From: Campylobacteraceae bacterium
Lineage (GTDB): Bacteria; Campylobacterota; Campylobacteria; Campylobacterales; Sulfurovaceae
Direction: 5' to 3'
NCBI GenBank assembly: GCA_027063105.1
Contig: JAMOSL010000136.1
Coordinates: 1 to 7,701 of the forward strand
DNA length: 7,701 bases
A program made the position numbers and the translations under genes. The notes under the pieces were generated by a model that saw only the letters and a program-made list of their open reading frames with translations, had not been told where the DNA came from and did no database searches. Shown piece by piece: positions 6,929 through 7,701 of the stretch. Each line of letters opens with the position of its first letter. Positions within the stretch are counted from its first letter, which is position 1.

Positions 6929-7654
6929 ATGGCAAATTTTAACACACATCTTATTGTTGGAGCTACAGTATCTCTAATAGTAAGTGAAACACTCATATCA
7001 ATGAAAATTTTATCCCCAACTTTAGCATCAGTTGCATTTTTCTTGGGAACATTAGGAAGTTTAATGCCTGATATAGATTCAAATCATTCTAAATCAATTA
7101 AAGTATCCTTATCAATGATTTCAATACTAATTACAATGCTTCTGATATCTGCAAAAAGTAAAGTTTACTCTTTAATCGAACTGCTTATTATGTCTATATT
7201 CATATTAAGTTTTATTAGATTCGGAATTATTGAATTCTTTAGGTTAACATCGAAACATAGAGGAATGTTTCACTCAATACCTGTAGCATTTATTTGGGGA
7301 ATTTCAACTACGATAATATCGAATACGATTATTGGATTAAATTCATTAATAAGCTGGATTTTTGGATTTATGATAATAGTAGGGTATATAACTCATTTAA
7401 TATTAGATGAGTTATATAGTGTAGACTTAGTAAATAAAAAAATAAAAAAATCATTTGGAACAGCATTAAAACTATTTAGATTAAAAACTAATATAGATAA
7501 AATGCAAACTTTATTAATATATATAATATTAGTTCTATTAATACAAATATCACCAACAACTACAATATTTATAGAAACCATATTCAGCAATAAAGCAATA
7601 GCAACATTTATAAATATATTATTGCCTAATGATGGAAGATGGTTTATTCACTAA
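6929..7654 (+). CDS. YdjM/DUF457-type inner-membrane predicted metal-dependent hydrolase
   Basis: This is a 241-residue, strongly hydrophobic protein. It has the pattern of the LexA-binding, inner membrane-associated putative hydrolase family (YdjM, PF04307): H7 near the N-terminus (NTHL), GSLMPDIDS at 43-51 (D48, D50), KHRGMFHS at 109-116 (H110, H115), and GYITHLILDELYSVD at 152-166 (H156, D160, D166). These conserved H and D residues are thought to bind metal; the substrate of the family is not established. Likely membrane segments are about 58-75, 82-104, 117-136, 139-159 and 192-212, with a basic stretch at 168-190 (NKKIKK and LKLFRLK). AGGAG lies 5 bases upstream of the ATG and supports the start. 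The gene is divergent from pheS and abuts a convergent partial gene. E. coli ydjM belongs to the SOS regulon, but I see no LexA-type box here. Function remains unknown. Confidence 0.85.
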   Translation: MANFNTHLIVGATVSLIVSETLISMKILSPTLASVAFFLGTLGSLMPDIDSNHSKSIKVSLSMISILITMLLISAKSKVYSLIELLIMSIFILSFIRFGIIEFFRLTSKHRGMFHSIPVAFIWGISTTIISNTIIGLNSLISWIFGFMIIVGYITHLILDELYSVDLVNKKIKKSFGTALKLFRLKTNIDKMQTLLIYIILVLLIQISPTTTIFIETIFSNKAIATFINILLPNDGRWFIH

Positions 7655-7701
7655 TTACTTGTCACATACAGGAACAATATGTCCATCACCTCTTGATACT
7701 T
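7655..7701 (-). CDS. C-terminal fragment of an unidentified protein, cut by window edge
   Basis: On the minus strand a frame enters from the right edge and gives V-S-R-G-D-G-H-I-V-P-V-C-D-K followed by TAA at 7655-7657. Its stop directly abuts the stop of the plus-strand YdjM-like gene (7652-7654), an arrangement common in compact genomes. The residue mix (G, D, P, H, C) and somewhat richer GC than the neighbouring spacers suggest real coding sequence. A second minus frame is also open here and ends in TAG at 7651-7653, so the frame is not certain. The product cannot be recognised from 14 residues. Confidence 0.4.
   Translation of the reverse strand, partial: VSRGDGHIVPVCDK

Noticed and set aside
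6835..6996. 54-codon N-terminal extension of pheS (start at 6996)
   Set aside because: It overlaps the divergent gene's start, both promoters and both Shine-Dalgarno sites, contains a run of tyrosines unlike any PheS, and would make the protein too long. The ATG at 6834 gives normal length.
7393..7590. 65-residue minus-strand open frame
   Set aside because: It is antisense to the YdjM-like gene, which has conserved H/D motifs in the covered part; the opposite frame is a by-product of its hydrophobic codons.

Overview
The window is AT-rich bacterial DNA, almost fully coding, that looks like a chromosomal segment of a Campylobacterota (Epsilonproteobacteria) member. Two things support this. 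The minus-strand order pheS-pheT-aroA-ispH is, from memory, the order in Campylobacter jejuni. The encoded proteins also carry lineage-style features, including an unusual PheT B3/B4 domain and a PheS with a four-cysteine insertion. I cannot name the genus.

Layout from right to left along the main minus-strand direction. At the far right (7655-7701) is a scrap of an unidentified minus-strand gene. Its stop abuts the stop of a plus-strand YdjM-type membrane protein gene (6929-7654). That gene is divergent from pheS, and the 94-bp spacer (6835-6928) holds a consensus-like -10 hexamer for each direction. Then follow pheS (5851-6834), pheT (3518-5854), aroA (2235-3521) and ispH (1405-2238). Each is joined to the next by a 4-base ATGA stop/start overlap, so they almost certainly form one translationally coupled operon. 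After a 121-bp gap that is very AT-rich and contains an imperfect dyad come a signal-peptide-bearing Hsp20/alpha-crystallin protein (783-1283) and, 7 bases later, a NAPE-PLD/RomA-like metallo-beta-lactamase-fold hydrolase (start 775). The hydrolase gene runs off the left edge.

The four-gene core is housekeeping: both subunits of phenylalanyl-tRNA synthetase, EPSP synthase of the shikimate pathway (which leads to phenylalanine), and HMBPP reductase, the last step of the MEP isoprenoid pathway. The flanks are less ordinary. Where I would expect rpsA after ispH, there is a predicted exported small heat-shock protein paired with a possible phospholipase-D-like enzyme, which suggests a small envelope-stress unit. 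I see no mobile element, CRISPR array, tRNA or rRNA, and no gene-free stretch longer than about 120 bases. I found no clear new multi-gene system. The best leads are the exported Hsp20/hydrolase pair and the altered PheT editing-site region.
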